DNA of 64,000 nt, from positions 744,001-808,000 of the forward strand of contig NZ_CP160205.1 in assembly GCF_041080815.1 (NCBI RefSeq), given 5' to 3'. Under the pieces are notes generated by a model, which worked only from the letters and a program-made list of their open reading frames with translations, was not told the origin of the DNA and did no database searches. Source of the stretch: Mucilaginibacter yixingensis (GTDB taxonomy: Bacteria; Bacteroidota; Bacteroidia; Sphingobacteriales; Sphingobacteriaceae). This document shows, one piece after another, positions 17,642-27,900 of the stretch; the first letter of the stretch is position 1; every line of letters starts with the position of its first letter. The position numbers and the translations under genes are program-made.

Positions 17642-19804
17642 TTACCGCACACTAACCGTAACTTTCCCCTCCAAATCTCTTGATGACGTTCCCGCCATCA
17701 GCACATATTTGCCCGGCTCTACCGTCCACTTCTTATCTTTCTCGTTGTAATAAGCCAGATCAGATGCTTTTAATTTTAGCGACACTTTAATTGATTTACC
17801 CGCAGGCACCAATACCTTTTGGAAAGCTTTTAGCTCTTGTTCCGGCCGCTCTACAGCCGATCCATCTTTATGCACATACAGTTGTACCACCTCTTTACCA
17901 GAACTCTTGCCAGTGTTGTTAAGGGTTACACTGGCGGTAATAACATCGTTTGAAGTATAGCTGACTTTATCAGTAGTGAAGTTTGAAAGCGAGAATGTGG
18001 TGTACGATAACCCATAACCAAAGCAATACAGTGGATCAATCTTTTTGGTATCAAACCAGCGATAGCCTACCAGAATGCCTTCTTTATACTCGGCTATATC
18101 ATTGTTGCCGGGATAGGTGTGCAGGGCATGGGCCGGTGAATCATCCAGTGATGCGGGGAACGTAAACGGCAGTTTGCCTGATGGATTAACGCGCCCCAGC
18201 AGCACATCGGCCAGGGCGTTGCCGTGCTCAGAACCGTTGTACCAATCCCATAACAGGGCAGGGGCTTGCTGTTTCAGTTTGCCCAGATCATAAGGTGCGC
18301 CGCCGGTAAACACTACGATGGTGTTGGGGTTGGCTGCCAGCACAGCGTCGGCCAGTTCCTGCCCGCCGAACGGGATGCTCAAATCTTTGCGATCCGTGTT
18401 TTCGGTTTCGTAACTACGATTGCCGCCAATGCACAAAATCACCAGGTTGGCTTTGCTGGCCATAGCAACGGCCTCGGCAATTAGTTTGGCATTGGGCCTG
18501 TTACTGGCTGCTTTTACAGAATCGGGTGCGTTGGCTTTGTAGTTGCCGTTGTAGCCACGGGCAAAGGTAATGTTAACGCTAGGCAGGCGGTTTTTTAGTC
18601 CCTGCAAAACATCAACTTCGTATTTGGCTTTTACTCCGGCTCCGTAACCTTCCAATGCAAAATGATGGACCGCATTGTCGCCAATAACAGCAATGTTTTT
18701 TACACTTGATAGGTTGAGCGGTAACAAACGGGCATCTTTTTTCAGGAGTACAACAGACTCTGATGCAATGTCATACGCTGTTTTGTAATGCGCAGGCGAG
18801 TTAAGTTGCGGTTTCTTTGTATCAGCAGCCAAAGCTGTATGATAAAGCAGGTTAAGAATGCGATAGATCTTATCATCAATCACCTTCACTGGTACAATGC
18901 CTTCCTGAACCGCGGTTTTGAGTGGCGCAGCAAAAAAGTATTTATCATAACTACCGGGAGAGCCCATCTCTATGTCCAGTCCGTTAAGTGCCGAGTTGAC
19001 CGTGCTGTGCACTCCGCCCCAGTCGGAGATCACCACGCCTTTAAAACCCCATTCTTTTTTCAGGATATCGTTGAGTAGGTAGCTGTTCTCGGCACAATAA
19101 CTGCCGCGTACTTTGTTGTACGCACTCATGAGCGACCATGCGTCGGCCTGCTCCACCGCGGCTTTAAAAGCAGGCAGGTAAATTTCGCGCAGCGCACGTT
19201 CGCTGAGTTCAGCACTTACCTTGTAGCGGTCGGTCTCCTGGTTGTTAACGGCGTAGTGTTTAATACAGGCGGCCACATGCCATTGTTGAATCCCTTTGAC
19301 GGTTTGCACAGCTAATGTCGAATTAAGTACAGGGTCTTCTGACAGATATTCATAAGTACGTCCGTTAAGTGGTGTGCGGGCAATATTGAAAGCCGGCGCC
19401 AGTATCACATCCTTTTTGCGGGCGCGTGATTCTTCGCCCAGATCCTGCCCGTAGCGCAGGGCCAGCGCTGGGTTCCACGTAGCCGCAATGGCCGATCCGT
19501 TAGGGAAGAACGTGGCCGAGTCTGTAGTTAACTTGCGCGGTGCCCAATGGTCATCAACTTCCTCGCGCACCCCCAACGGGCCGTCATCTGTCAGTAAGGC
19601 CGGGATATGCAAGCGCGGTACAGCACCCGTGCCAAACTTGCTGTCGGCATGCAGCATGGTGATTTTTTCGTCGAGGGTTAGCTGTTTAAGCAGCCGTTTT
19701 ATTTTGGCATCAGTTTGTTTGTCGGTTTGCTGAGCCTGTGCAACGGGTAACCCAAGCAGCAAGGCAAAGCCCAGCGCGCTAAGGTTTAGGAGCTTTATTT
19801 TCAT
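17642..19804 (-). CDS. secreted GH3 beta-glycosidase
   Basis: The 720-residue protein has a signal peptide (about 1-25, VAQA). The GH3 N-terminal domain contains LTDDGPLGVRE, RTPLNGRTYEYLSEDP, CIKHYAVNNQE, LMSAYNKVRG and the nucleophile Asp261 in VVISDWGG. The C-terminal domain has ILCIGGNRSYETENTDR, VNPSGKLPFTFP and a final fibronectin-III-like region. The spacing and the NGRTYEYLSEDP motif resemble GH3 beta-glucosidases or beta-xylosidases rather than N-acetylglucosaminidases. It is transcribed leftward and alone, divergent from the small HhH gene. It may serve either adjacent hydrolase cluster; its substrate is undetermined. Confidence 0.92.
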   Translation of the reverse strand: MKIKLLNLSALGFALLLGLPVAQAQQTDKQTDAKIKRLLKQLTLDEKITMLHADSKFGTGAVPRLHIPALLTDDGPLGVREEVDDHWAPRKLTTDSATFFPNGSAIAATWNPALALRYGQDLGEESRARKKDVILAPAFNIARTPLNGRTYEYLSEDPVLNSTLAVQTVKGIQQWHVAACIKHYAVNNQETDRYKVSAELSERALREIYLPAFKAAVEQADAWSLMSAYNKVRGSYCAENSYLLNDILKKEWGFKGVVISDWGGVHSTVNSALNGLDIEMGSPGSYDKYFFAAPLKTAVQEGIVPVKVIDDKIYRILNLLYHTALAADTKKPQLNSPAHYKTAYDIASESVVLLKKDARLLPLNLSSVKNIAVIGDNAVHHFALEGYGAGVKAKYEVDVLQGLKNRLPSVNITFARGYNGNYKANAPDSVKAASNRPNAKLIAEAVAMASKANLVILCIGGNRSYETENTDRKDLSIPFGGQELADAVLAANPNTIVVFTGGAPYDLGKLKQQAPALLWDWYNGSEHGNALADVLLGRVNPSGKLPFTFPASLDDSPAHALHTYPGNNDIAEYKEGILVGYRWFDTKKIDPLYCFGYGLSYTTFSLSNFTTDKVSYTSNDVITASVTLNNTGKSSGKEVVQLYVHKDGSAVERPEQELKAFQKVLVPAGKSIKVSLKLKASDLAYYNEKDKKWTVEPGKYVLMAGTSSRDLEGKVTVSVR

Positions 19805-19890
19805 GTAGAAAGGTTGAACTATAGATAAATAATTGTGTTTGTGCTATTTTAATACTTTTATTGCTAACCTTAAAATTGCCGGTCTAAAAA

Positions 19891-20088
19891 ATGGAAAAAG
19901 ATCTCGCCTTGCTCAAAATTTCCCAACCGGCCCATCGGGCTTTGGCCAATGCCGGTATTTTGTCGTTGCAGCAACTCTCCGGTTGGACCGAAAAGCAATT
20001 GTTGCAACTGCACGGATTAGGTCCGTCGGCTATCCCCATTATTAAAGCTGCGCTTGCCGAAACGGGCTTGCAACTGGCAGAGAAGTAA
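19891..20088 (+). CDS. small helix-hairpin-helix protein (RNA polymerase alpha-CTD-like fold)
   Basis: This 65-residue protein consists almost entirely of one helix-hairpin-helix unit: ISQPAHRALANAGILSLQQL, then LLQLHGLGPSAIPIIKAAL. The pattern matches the alpha-C-terminal-domain-like fold (A.RALxxAGI..L..L..L....L..LHGxGP.A...L). Such folds bind DNA or protein partners, and small stand-alone copies are common in Bacteroidota with no assigned role. No signal peptide or membrane segment is present. It is divergent from the GH3 gene and upstream of the GH88 operon, but the 130-base gap to GH88 leaves co-transcription open. Confidence 0.75.
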   Translation: MEKDLALLKISQPAHRALANAGILSLQQLSGWTEKQLLQLHGLGPSAIPIIKAALAETGLQLAEK

Positions 20089-20137
20089 ATGGTCCAAAGC
20101 CCAAATTGTTGTGGTGCTGAAAGGAATAATTAACAGA

Positions 20138-20224
20138 ATGATTTACGCACTTGTTTTAGTGTTTTTTACGGTCGTTTTGAGTATTATTGTGGTTCAAACC
20201 AAATCAACTAACCTGAGAAAATGA
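20138..20224 (+). CDS. 28-residue hydrophobic micro-ORF coupled to the GH88 start
   Basis: The ATG at 20138 opens a 28-codon frame reading MIYALVLVFFTVVLSIIVVQ followed by a short polar, basic tail. Its TGA (20222-20224) overlaps the GH88 ATG (20221-20223) as ATGA, the arrangement typical of translational coupling. AAAGGA lies about 12 bases upstream. The product would be a single membrane helix. It may be a leader peptide, a small membrane protein, or a chance frame in AT-rich DNA; no homologue is recognised. Confidence 0.35.
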   Translation: MIYALVLVFFTVVLSIIVVQTKSTNLRK

Positions 20225-21426
20225 CTGTCAGAATCAAGCTATTAGCTCCTCTGGCTATGGTGTGTGCTTTATACACCAGCAGCTTGCAGGCGCAAACCTT
20301 TAAAACAGACCCCGCGCTGTTAAAAACCATCAATAAAAATTTTACTGATGCCGATGCCCAATACAAAGTTTTAGCCGGCCGGTTAAAGCCAGATCGTTTC
20401 CCCAAAACTTACTATGCCGATAAAGACAGCCTGGAAACCAGCGCGTCCGGTTGGTGGTGCAGCGGCTTTTATTCGGGCACTGCGTTATATCTGTATCAGC
20501 AAACCAAAGACATGGCTTTACTGGCCGATGCCAATAAATCGTTAGGTTATTTAGCCAAAGAGCAATACAACAAAGGCACGCACGACTTGGGTTTTATGAT
20601 GTATTGCAGCTTTGGCAATGCCATGAAAGTAGAGCCGAAAGATGAGTATAAGCAAATTCTTATTAACAGCGCCAAATCACTCTCTACCCGCTTTAACCCC
20701 AAAATGGGCGTCATCAAATCATGGAACTCCAATAAACCCGAGTACCTGGTGATTATTGATAACATGATGAACCTTGAACTGCTGTTCTGGGCCACCCATG
20801 CCACCGGCGATTCCAGCTATTATAAGATTGCCGTTGCGCACGCCAACACTACCATGAAAAACCACTTCCGCCCGGATTATAGCTCTTACCACGTGGTGGT
20901 TTATGATCCTGAAACTGGTGCTGTGAAGGAAAGACGTACCGCACAAGGCTACGCCAACGAGTCGGCTTGGGCTAGGGGACAAGCATGGGGACTGTATGGT
21001 TACACCACCCTGTATCGCGAAACCAAAGACAAAAAGTACCTGCAGCAGGCTAACCATATTGCCAAATTCATTTTGAACAACCCAAATCTGCCGGCAGATA
21101 AGATACCTTACTGGGATTTCAATGCGCCCAATATTCCAAACGCCCTGCGCGATGCTTCGGCCGCAGCAGTGATGAGCTCGGCCCTGTTGGAGTTGTGTAA
21201 ATATACCGATGCAGCCGACGCAAAAACATATTTCAAGGTAGCCGAGACGATTCTGAGAAACCTTTCGGCTCCAAAATATAAAGCGGCGGCCGGCACCAAC
21301 GGTGGTTTTATATTGAAGCATAGCGTTGGCCACTTCCCTAATCAAACAGAGATTGATGTGCCATTAACTTATGCCGATTATTATTTTGTTGAAGCGATGC
21401 TTCGTTATAAAAACTTTGCCAAATAA
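20221..21426 (+). CDS. GH88 unsaturated glucuronyl hydrolase
   Basis: The 401-residue protein has a signal peptide (about 1-25, SLQA). It shows the (alpha/alpha)6-barrel hallmarks of GH88: SGFYSGTALYLY, the HDLGFMMYCS motif with Asp122, VIIDNMMNLELLFW with catalytic Asp180, and TAQGYANESAWARGQAWGLYG. GH88 enzymes hydrate the 4,5-unsaturated uronic acid left at the non-reducing end by polysaccharide lyases, freeing a keto-uronate. No lyase gene is in the window, so the unsaturated substrate must come from elsewhere. The stop codon directly abuts the GH43 ATG, so the genes form one operon. Confidence 0.9.
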   Translation: MTVRIKLLAPLAMVCALYTSSLQAQTFKTDPALLKTINKNFTDADAQYKVLAGRLKPDRFPKTYYADKDSLETSASGWWCSGFYSGTALYLYQQTKDMALLADANKSLGYLAKEQYNKGTHDLGFMMYCSFGNAMKVEPKDEYKQILINSAKSLSTRFNPKMGVIKSWNSNKPEYLVIIDNMMNLELLFWATHATGDSSYYKIAVAHANTTMKNHFRPDYSSYHVVVYDPETGAVKERRTAQGYANESAWARGQAWGLYGYTTLYRETKDKKYLQQANHIAKFILNNPNLPADKIPYWDFNAPNIPNALRDASAAAVMSSALLELCKYTDAADAKTYFKVAETILRNLSAPKYKAAAGTNGGFILKHSVGHFPNQTEIDVPLTYADYYFVEAMLRYKNFAK

Positions 21427-22377
21427 ATGAAGAAACTCACCAGCCTTTTGGCCCTGCTGGCAAGCTGCACGTTAAGCGGCTTTGCCCAAACCGATACCAC
21501 CAAAGCACCGGCCCCGGTATTGCCCGGTGTTTATGCTGATCCGAATATTGCAGTTTTTGGCAACAGGTTTTATATCTATCCAACTACGGATGGTACCGAA
21601 GGCTGGCAATCAACTTATTTTACCTGCTGGTCTTCTGCAGATTTGGTACAATGGAAAGATGAGGGCAAGATCCTCGATCTGCCGCGCGATCTTACCTGGG
21701 CCGCCGCGCGCGCCTGGGCACCCACCATCGGCACAAAAAATGGCAAATATTATTACTACTACGCTGCCGATACCAACATTGGCGTAGCGGTAGCCGATAA
21801 ACCGACCGGTCCGTTCAAAGATCCGCTGGGCAAGCCGCTGATAAAAAGAGGGATGTTTAAGGGCCAGATGATTGATCCTGCGGTGTTTACCGACGATGAC
21901 GGCTCAAGCTACCTGTACTGGGGTAACGGCAGCTGCCATGTGGTAAAACTGAATGAGGATATGATTAGCTATGATAGCACCAAAATAGTATCCTTTAAGC
22001 CGCAGGATTATAACGAGGGTCCGTTTGTTATTAAGCGCAAAGGTATTTACTATTTAATGTGGTCTGAGTTTGATACCCGCGATCCGCGGTATTCGGTTTG
22101 GTACGCTACCTCCACGTCTCCGCTGGGGCCGTTTGTTAAAGCTCCGGGCGGCCCAATATTGAAAGGTCGCGGTGTGGTAAAAGGCGCCGGCCACCACTCG
22201 GTGGTGCAGGTGCCTGGTAAAGATGAGTGGTACATTGCTTATCATCGTTTTAAAATCCCGGACGGCAATGGCTATAACCGCGAAACCTGTATCTCATCGC
22301 TACATTTTGATGATAAAGGAAATATCTTGCCGGTGGATGTATTTGAAGAGATTAAACCTGTAGAAATAAAGGAATGA
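21427..22377 (+). CDS. secreted GH43 five-bladed beta-propeller glycosidase
   Basis: This is a 316-residue protein with a signal peptide (about 1-20, LSGFA). GH43 catalytic residues can be placed: base Asp38 in GVYADPN, pKa-modulator Asp150 in MIDPAVFTDDDG, and acid Glu197 in YNEGPF. Members are inverting arabinofuranosidases, xylosidases or galactosidases; the specificity cannot be read here. There is no extra carbohydrate-binding domain. It starts at the base after the GH88 stop and overlaps the DUF2264 gene by 4 bases, so the three are probably translationally coupled and act on one side-chain-bearing, uronate-containing glycan. Confidence 0.9.
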   Translation: MKKLTSLLALLASCTLSGFAQTDTTKAPAPVLPGVYADPNIAVFGNRFYIYPTTDGTEGWQSTYFTCWSSADLVQWKDEGKILDLPRDLTWAAARAWAPTIGTKNGKYYYYYAADTNIGVAVADKPTGPFKDPLGKPLIKRGMFKGQMIDPAVFTDDDGSSYLYWGNGSCHVVKLNEDMISYDSTKIVSFKPQDYNEGPFVIKRKGIYYLMWSEFDTRDPRYSVWYATSTSPLGPFVKAPGGPILKGRGVVKGAGHHSVVQVPGKDEWYIAYHRFKIPDGNGYNRETCISSLHFDDKGNILPVDVFEEIKPVEIKE

Positions 22378-23606
22378 GAAAGCTAATGTGTTTACTACTG
22401 CTGATCCCGGTGCTGTCGGTATCGGCACAAAATAGAAATAAGGCGGTGGCTTTATCAGGCAGAAAGCTTTGGCTGAATTATATGGACAAAGTGGCTCGCC
22501 CGGTACTGTCCAACCTGGCTGCCGACGAGCTGAAAGCCAATATGCCGGTTATGCTTTCTGAGCGGATTGATAATAAGGAAAGCCGCAGCAAAGTGGCCTA
22601 TCTGGAAGCTTTCGGTAGGACCATGAGCGGCATTGCGCCCTGGCTGCAACTGGAAGGCGGCGATGCTGATGAGGTAAAGCTGCGGAACCAATACCGCGCC
22701 TGGGCTTTAAAAGCTATAGCCAATTCAGTAAATCCCAAAGCTAAGGATTACCTGCAATGGACAGGCGGGCAGCCTTTGGTTGACGCCTCTTTTTTGGCGT
22801 TGGCCCTGGTGCGTGCGCCATGGTTATGGGAGCATCTGGATGCAACCGCACGAGAGCAATTAGTAGCCGCTTTTAAAACCACTCGTGCTACGGTGCCCGG
22901 CTATAGCAATTGGGTACTGTTCACGGGTATGATTGAAACCTTCTTTTGCAAATACGGACTGGATTATGACCCCGTGCGCATTGAATATGGCGTGCGCGAG
23001 TTTAACAAACACTGGTACGTGGGTGATGGCATGTATGCCGATGGGATGAACTTTCATTTCGATTATTACAACAGCATTGTCATCCACCCATACCTCAGCA
23101 CCATACTTGAGGAGGTAAATGCGAAAAAGAAAACTTACGTCGCAGAACAAACCGCAGAGGATATGGCCGGCAGGCGTTATGCCGAAATTTTGGAGCGATT
23201 GATCAGCACAGATGGTACTTATCCTATCACCGGCAGGTCAATCACGTATCGTTGCGGTAGTTTCCATCACCTGGCTAATCTGGCATTGAAAAAGCAACTG
23301 CCGGCCAGCTTAAACCCGGCTCAGGTGCGCTGCGCGCTGGAAGCCATGCTGAAGAAAACCGTTGGCGCTCCCGGTACCATCAATGAGAAAGGTTGGCTGA
23401 GTCTGGGTGTTTATGGCGCTCAACCCGGCCTAGCCGATGCTTATATTACTACCGGCAGCGAGTATCTGTGCGCCGAAATTTTCCTGCCGCTGGGACTGCC
23501 CGCAACTGATGATTTCTGGAGCAAACCAGATGCGCCGTGGACTGCAGTAAAAGTTTGGAGCGGCCAGGACATGCATTTGGACCATGCCATGGATATGAGG
23601 AAGTAG
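22374..23606 (+). CDS. secreted DUF2264 family protein, putative glycoside-active enzyme
   Basis: The 410-residue protein starts with a signal peptide (MRKLMCLLLLIPVLSVSA) and matches the DUF2264 pattern: YLEAFGRTMSGIAPWL, DASFLALALVRAPWLWEHL, SNWVLFTGMIETF and GDGMYADGMNFHFDYYNS. The repeated helical hairpins suggest an (alpha/alpha)n toroid like that of many uronate-active enzymes. Function is not established from the sequence; its place behind GH88 and GH43 makes a role in uronic-acid-containing glycan breakdown likely, and beta-glucuronidase activity is one possibility. The ATGA overlap with GH43 marks an operon. A strong bidirectional terminator follows. Confidence 0.82.
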   Translation: MRKLMCLLLLIPVLSVSAQNRNKAVALSGRKLWLNYMDKVARPVLSNLAADELKANMPVMLSERIDNKESRSKVAYLEAFGRTMSGIAPWLQLEGGDADEVKLRNQYRAWALKAIANSVNPKAKDYLQWTGGQPLVDASFLALALVRAPWLWEHLDATAREQLVAAFKTTRATVPGYSNWVLFTGMIETFFCKYGLDYDPVRIEYGVREFNKHWYVGDGMYADGMNFHFDYYNSIVIHPYLSTILEEVNAKKKTYVAEQTAEDMAGRRYAEILERLISTDGTYPITGRSITYRCGSFHHLANLALKKQLPASLNPAQVRCALEAMLKKTVGAPGTINEKGWLSLGVYGAQPGLADAYITTGSEYLCAEIFLPLGLPATDDFWSKPDAPWTAVKVWSGQDMHLDHAMDMRK

Positions 23607-23644
23607 TTTTAAAGCATGCTCGTTCAGGCGTCAACGCTTGAACT

Positions 23645-23684
23645 AAGAAAACAGCCCTTGCTGTAAAGCAAGGGCTGTTTTCTT
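23645..23684. terminator. bidirectional terminator between DUF2264 and the RND operon
   Basis: A perfect 17-bp stem (23645-23661 with 23668-23684) with loop TGTAAA. The arms start AAGAAAA and end TTTTCTT, giving a U-rich tail on either strand, which suits its position between convergent genes. Confidence 0.8.
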
Positions 23685-23691
23685 AATAACA

Positions 23692-23837
23692 TGTCATTTC
23701 GACCAACGGGGGAACTACTCTCTTGAACGGAGTGAAAAATCTTATACGATTGCAACCCGAACGATAAGCCTGTCGCGCGTATAAGATTTCTCTTCCGCGC
23801 TTACGCTTATTCCCCGCTCGTGCTCATCGAAATGACA
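23692..23837. repeat. dispersed palindromic element, family B (copy 2)
   Basis: Starts GTCATTTCGA and ends TCGAAATGACA, with inner inverted pieces AAAATCTTATACG and CGTATAAGATTTC. It has nearly the same length and architecture as 1073-1218, and lies between convergent genes. Confidence 0.65.
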
Positions 23838-23863
23838 ACCTTGTTAGGCTTTTTACGATGATA

Positions 23864-24952
23864 TTACTTCACGGCATCACCTTCTTTTACCTCATCGCTC
23901 GGTTTGGTCATGATCTGCTCACCGGGTTTCAACGCCCCAAAAACTTCGGTAGAATCACGGCCCGCCAAGCCTTCTTTAATATCGGTCAGGTGCGCGCGGC
24001 CCTGGTCAACAGTTACCACGTACTCGCGCTCGGTAGAGCGTACGATGGCGCTGTTAGGTACGGCGAGGGTTTTTACACCGCTTTGCATCGGTACGGTAAC
24101 CTCGGCATACATGCCTGGCTTCATGGTATCGTCATTGTTTTCAACGTCAATCTCAACCGCTTCAGAACGCAGACCACTCAATGCGTTGGCTGCGCGACTA
24201 ATTTTGGCCTTATGTGTTGTACCCGGCATGGCGTTCAGCACAAAGCTTACCTGCTGCTTGCGGTCAATCTTATCGGCAAAATCTTCGGGTATGTAAACCT
24301 CCAGGCGCAGTTTACGGGTGTCTTGCAGTATTAACATTGGTTGATCAGCGCCTTTGCCTGGTGATACCAGTGCCCCCGGCGATACATTACGCTGGGTAAT
24401 GGTGCCGTCAAACGGCGCGCGTATGTTCAGGTAATCCTGCACGGCTTTTACCGAGGTAACGTTTGATTGTTCTGATCTGGCAATAGCATCGTCGGCTTTC
24501 ATCCGCGCCAGCGCATTGTCTAACTCCAATGGCGATACCGATCCCGGTTCTTTGGCTGCATCCTTTAGTCGGTTGTATTTCTCTTTGCTGGCGGCGGCAT
24601 TTTCCTGTGCCTGGGTATAGCGCGAGGTAGCCGCCTGCAGTTGGCCCTCCATTTCAGGGGCCTCCAGCGTCATTAGCAGTTGACCTTTATGCACAACGCT
24701 GCCGCGGTCAACATAAATATTTTTTACAAAGCCGTTCACTTTGGGAAAGATGAACACCTGGTTAAATGATTTAAGTTGGCCGGGTACGCGCAACGTATTG
24801 GTAAGCGCGCGTTCAGCTACAACGCCCACCGGATTTTCGGGTGCGCTGTTTTTAGTGCCGGTGGTAGTTTTGGTCATATCAACCGGGTGGTTGTTGGAGC
24901 ATGCTGCCAGCAACGCCGCGGTAGATAATATAATGATGGGTTTTATTTTCAT
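23864..24952 (-). CDS. RND efflux periplasmic adaptor (HlyD/AcrA-type lipoprotein)
   Basis: This membrane-fusion protein links the RND pump to TolC across the periplasm. It has 362 residues with a lipoprotein signal (STAALLAAC, Cys18). The expected order is visible: barrel-sandwich half VYVDRGSVVHKGQLL-like (NIYVDRGSVVHKGQLL), an alpha-hairpin (about 95-150, RYTQAQENAAASKEKYNR), the returning lipoyl half LNIRAPFDGTITQRN, then a beta-barrel and the membrane-proximal domain (AVPNSAIVRSTEREYV). It is last of a leftward operon, 16 bases after the pump gene's stop. Confidence 0.93.
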   Translation of the reverse strand: MKIKPIIILSTAALLAACSNNHPVDMTKTTTGTKNSAPENPVGVVAERALTNTLRVPGQLKSFNQVFIFPKVNGFVKNIYVDRGSVVHKGQLLMTLEAPEMEGQLQAATSRYTQAQENAAASKEKYNRLKDAAKEPGSVSPLELDNALARMKADDAIARSEQSNVTSVKAVQDYLNIRAPFDGTITQRNVSPGALVSPGKGADQPMLILQDTRKLRLEVYIPEDFADKIDRKQQVSFVLNAMPGTTHKAKISRAANALSGLRSEAVEIDVENNDDTMKPGMYAEVTVPMQSGVKTLAVPNSAIVRSTEREYVVTVDQGRAHLTDIKEGLAGRDSTEVFGALKPGEQIMTKPSDEVKEGDAVK

Positions 24953-24968
24953 GATTTGTGGTGGATAA

Positions 24969-27900
24969 TTAATTGATAATAGTTTCTGCCTGATGTTGAT
25001 GAACGCCGTTTAACTCGGGGTGATGCTGACCTGTTTCGGCACTTTTATCGCCATTGAGTTTAACGCCTTCCAATAATGACGGCGATTTGTAGCCGGTTTT
25101 TTCCTGCATCCAGGCAAATACCAGCGGCAGGATAAACAGGGCGGCCAGGGTAGAGAAAAATAAGCCCCCGATAACCGCACGACCCAGCGGCGCGGTCTGT
25201 TCGCCCGCTTCGCCAAGGCCCGATGCCATAGGGATCATACCGGCCATCATAGCCAAACTGGTCATCAAAATAGGGCGGAGCCTGATAGATGCTGCCGTTA
25301 TTGATGAGCGTGTAGCGTCTTTATACTCATTGCGCAACAACTCGGCATTGGTTACAATCAGAATTGCGTTGGCAACAGATACACCGGTAGACATGATCAT
25401 ACCCATGTACGATTGCAGGTTGAGGGTAGACCCCGCGGCCAGCAAGGCCAGCAATGACCCCAGAATTACCGCCGGAACGGTAGATAATACCGTCGCAGCC
25501 AGCTTAAAGCTCTGGTAGTTGGCCGTTAACAACAGCAAGATTACTAAAATGGCTATAGCCAGGCCGTTTTGTAAGCTGCTTAATGTTTCAATCAGCAGGC
25601 CAGACATGCCTTCTACGGTTGCCAGTAAGCCCTTGGGTGGTTTACCAACAGCGGCAAGTGCTTTGTTAACATCAGACGTAGCAGTGCCCAAATCTTTTTT
25701 GTAGATGTTGGCGCTCACCGTTAAGTAACGGCGCGGACCGCTTCTGTCGTACTCGCCGGGTACGTAAGTAGTTTTAAAATCGGCCACATCGCCAAGCACC
25801 GGTGTGCTTTGCCCTTTTACCAGCGGAATTTCGCGCAACTCTTCCATGGTGTTCATCACGTACTCTGGTACCTGCACCTGCACCTGGTAGGTGTAGGAGT
25901 TGTTAGCATCCAGCCAAAGGTTTTTATTGGTAAAGCGGCTGGATGAAGTGCTGGCCGTAACAGAGGCCGCAATGCTTTTGGTATCCAGGCCCAGTTGCGA
26001 TGCCTTTAACCGATCAAGCGTGATGGTAATTACCGGGAACCTAAGCGGCTGGGTTATCTGCACATCGCGCAGGTAGGTAATATGCTTTAGCTTGTTTACC
26101 ACCTTGTTGGCATAATCTTCAATCTGAGCCATGTCTTTTCCGGCCACCTGCACCTCTATTGGTGTTGATGCGCCCTGACTCATAATTTTCTCGGTCATGT
26201 CTATCGGCTCAAAGCTTACCTGCATTTCGGGCATTTTATAAGCGATGTTTTTGCGGAGCGCATCTTTCAGCTCATCCATGTTCATTTTATAACCTTCGTC
26301 AAGGTTTACCTGAACCACGGCTTCATGTGTGCCTGTATTAAATACATACAAGTTACTGCTGCCAAAACTGCTGGGCACCAGGCCCACGTAACCAGAGGTA
26401 ATAGCCACATGATGATCTACCGTTTGGTCAATAATTTTCAGCACATCCTTAAATTTCTCTTCGGTGCGCTCTAAACGGGTACCCTCCGGCTCTTTAATGC
26501 GTAGCTGAAACTGGCCGTTATTTAGTTTCGGCATCATGTCTTTGCCAATCACCACAAAACAAACACCGGCCAGCACCAATACCCCCACGAGGTATAAAGG
26601 CACAATGATTTTTTTCTTAGGCATCCAGCGTGAAATAATGCGCATGTAACGCAGCTTAACGCGTTCAAACAGATCATTTTTTTCAGGATGCTCGCGCTCA
26701 TTTTGCAGGTGGCGTTCTATCTGTTTCCCTTCCTCCGCATCCATAGATTCGCCGGCGTGCGCATGTACTTTGCCGTGCTCGTAGTGCTGGTATCTTTCGG
26801 CTTTGATAATCCAGTTAGAAAGAATAGGCACCAGCGTTTGCGCCAGCACGTAAGACACGATCATGGTTAAACCGATGGATAGCGACAGCGGCAGGAACAT
26901 GGCTTTAGGTACGCCATTCATCATAAATGACGGGGCAAATACGGCCAGAATACACAGCAGGATGAGTAACAGCGGGAAGGATATTTCCTCGCAGGCATCA
27001 TAAATAGCCTGGGCTTTATCTTTGCCCATCTCCAGGTGCTGGTGGATATTCTCTATCGTCACCGTGGCCTGATCGACGAGGATACCGATGGCCAGTGCCA
27101 AGCCGCTCAACGTCATAATGTTGATGGTTTGCCCAAACATGCCCATCAACAGCACCCCAATCAGGATGGATACCGGAATGGTGATAACCACAATGAGGCT
27201 GGAACGCCAGTCGCGCAAAAAGAGCAGTACCATTAAACCGGTAAGCAGCGCGCCAAGGCCGCCCTCGGTCATCAAACTTTTTACCGCATTGATTACAAAT
27301 ACCGATTGGTCAAACTCGTAAGAAATTTTTACGTCATCGGGCAGCAGGTTCTGCATTTCGGGCAGTTTGGCTTTAAGCGCACTTACTACAGACCAGGTAG
27401 AAGCATCGGCCGTTTTTACCACCGGCATATAAACCGAGCGTTTGCCGTTAATGAGGGCATAGTCAACCGTTACGTCGGTAGCGTCGGCTACGCGGGCAAC
27501 GTCTTTAATCAGTATAGGAACACCGTTTTGGGTCTTGATCGGGATATCCCCAAAGTTGTTAGACTTGCCAATAAGGGTATTCATTGATGTGAGGAACATG
27601 GTGTTGTTTAAGCGCAGGTTACCAGACGGCGACATGACGTTAAACTTGGCCAGCGCTTCTACCACCTCATCTGGCGTCAGGTTATAACTGCGCAGTTTAT
27701 TGGGGTTAACACTCACGGTAATAGAACGGGCGTTTGAGCCAAATGGCGGCGGCGCAGAAAGGCCCGGAATAGTAGCAAAAGTTGGACGAATACGGGTAGA
27801 CGCCAAATCGTATATATCCTTCAAACTACGTGTAGGGCTGGAGAAAACCAGCTGACCAACCGGCAGCGACGAGGCATCAAACCTGATTACCTGCGGCGGC

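Noticed and set aside
20719..21345. 208-residue minus-strand ORF
   Set aside because: Antisense shadow of the GH88 gene, which carries all family motifs.
23858..24334. 158- and 130-residue plus-strand ORFs
   Set aside because: Antisense to the RND adaptor gene.
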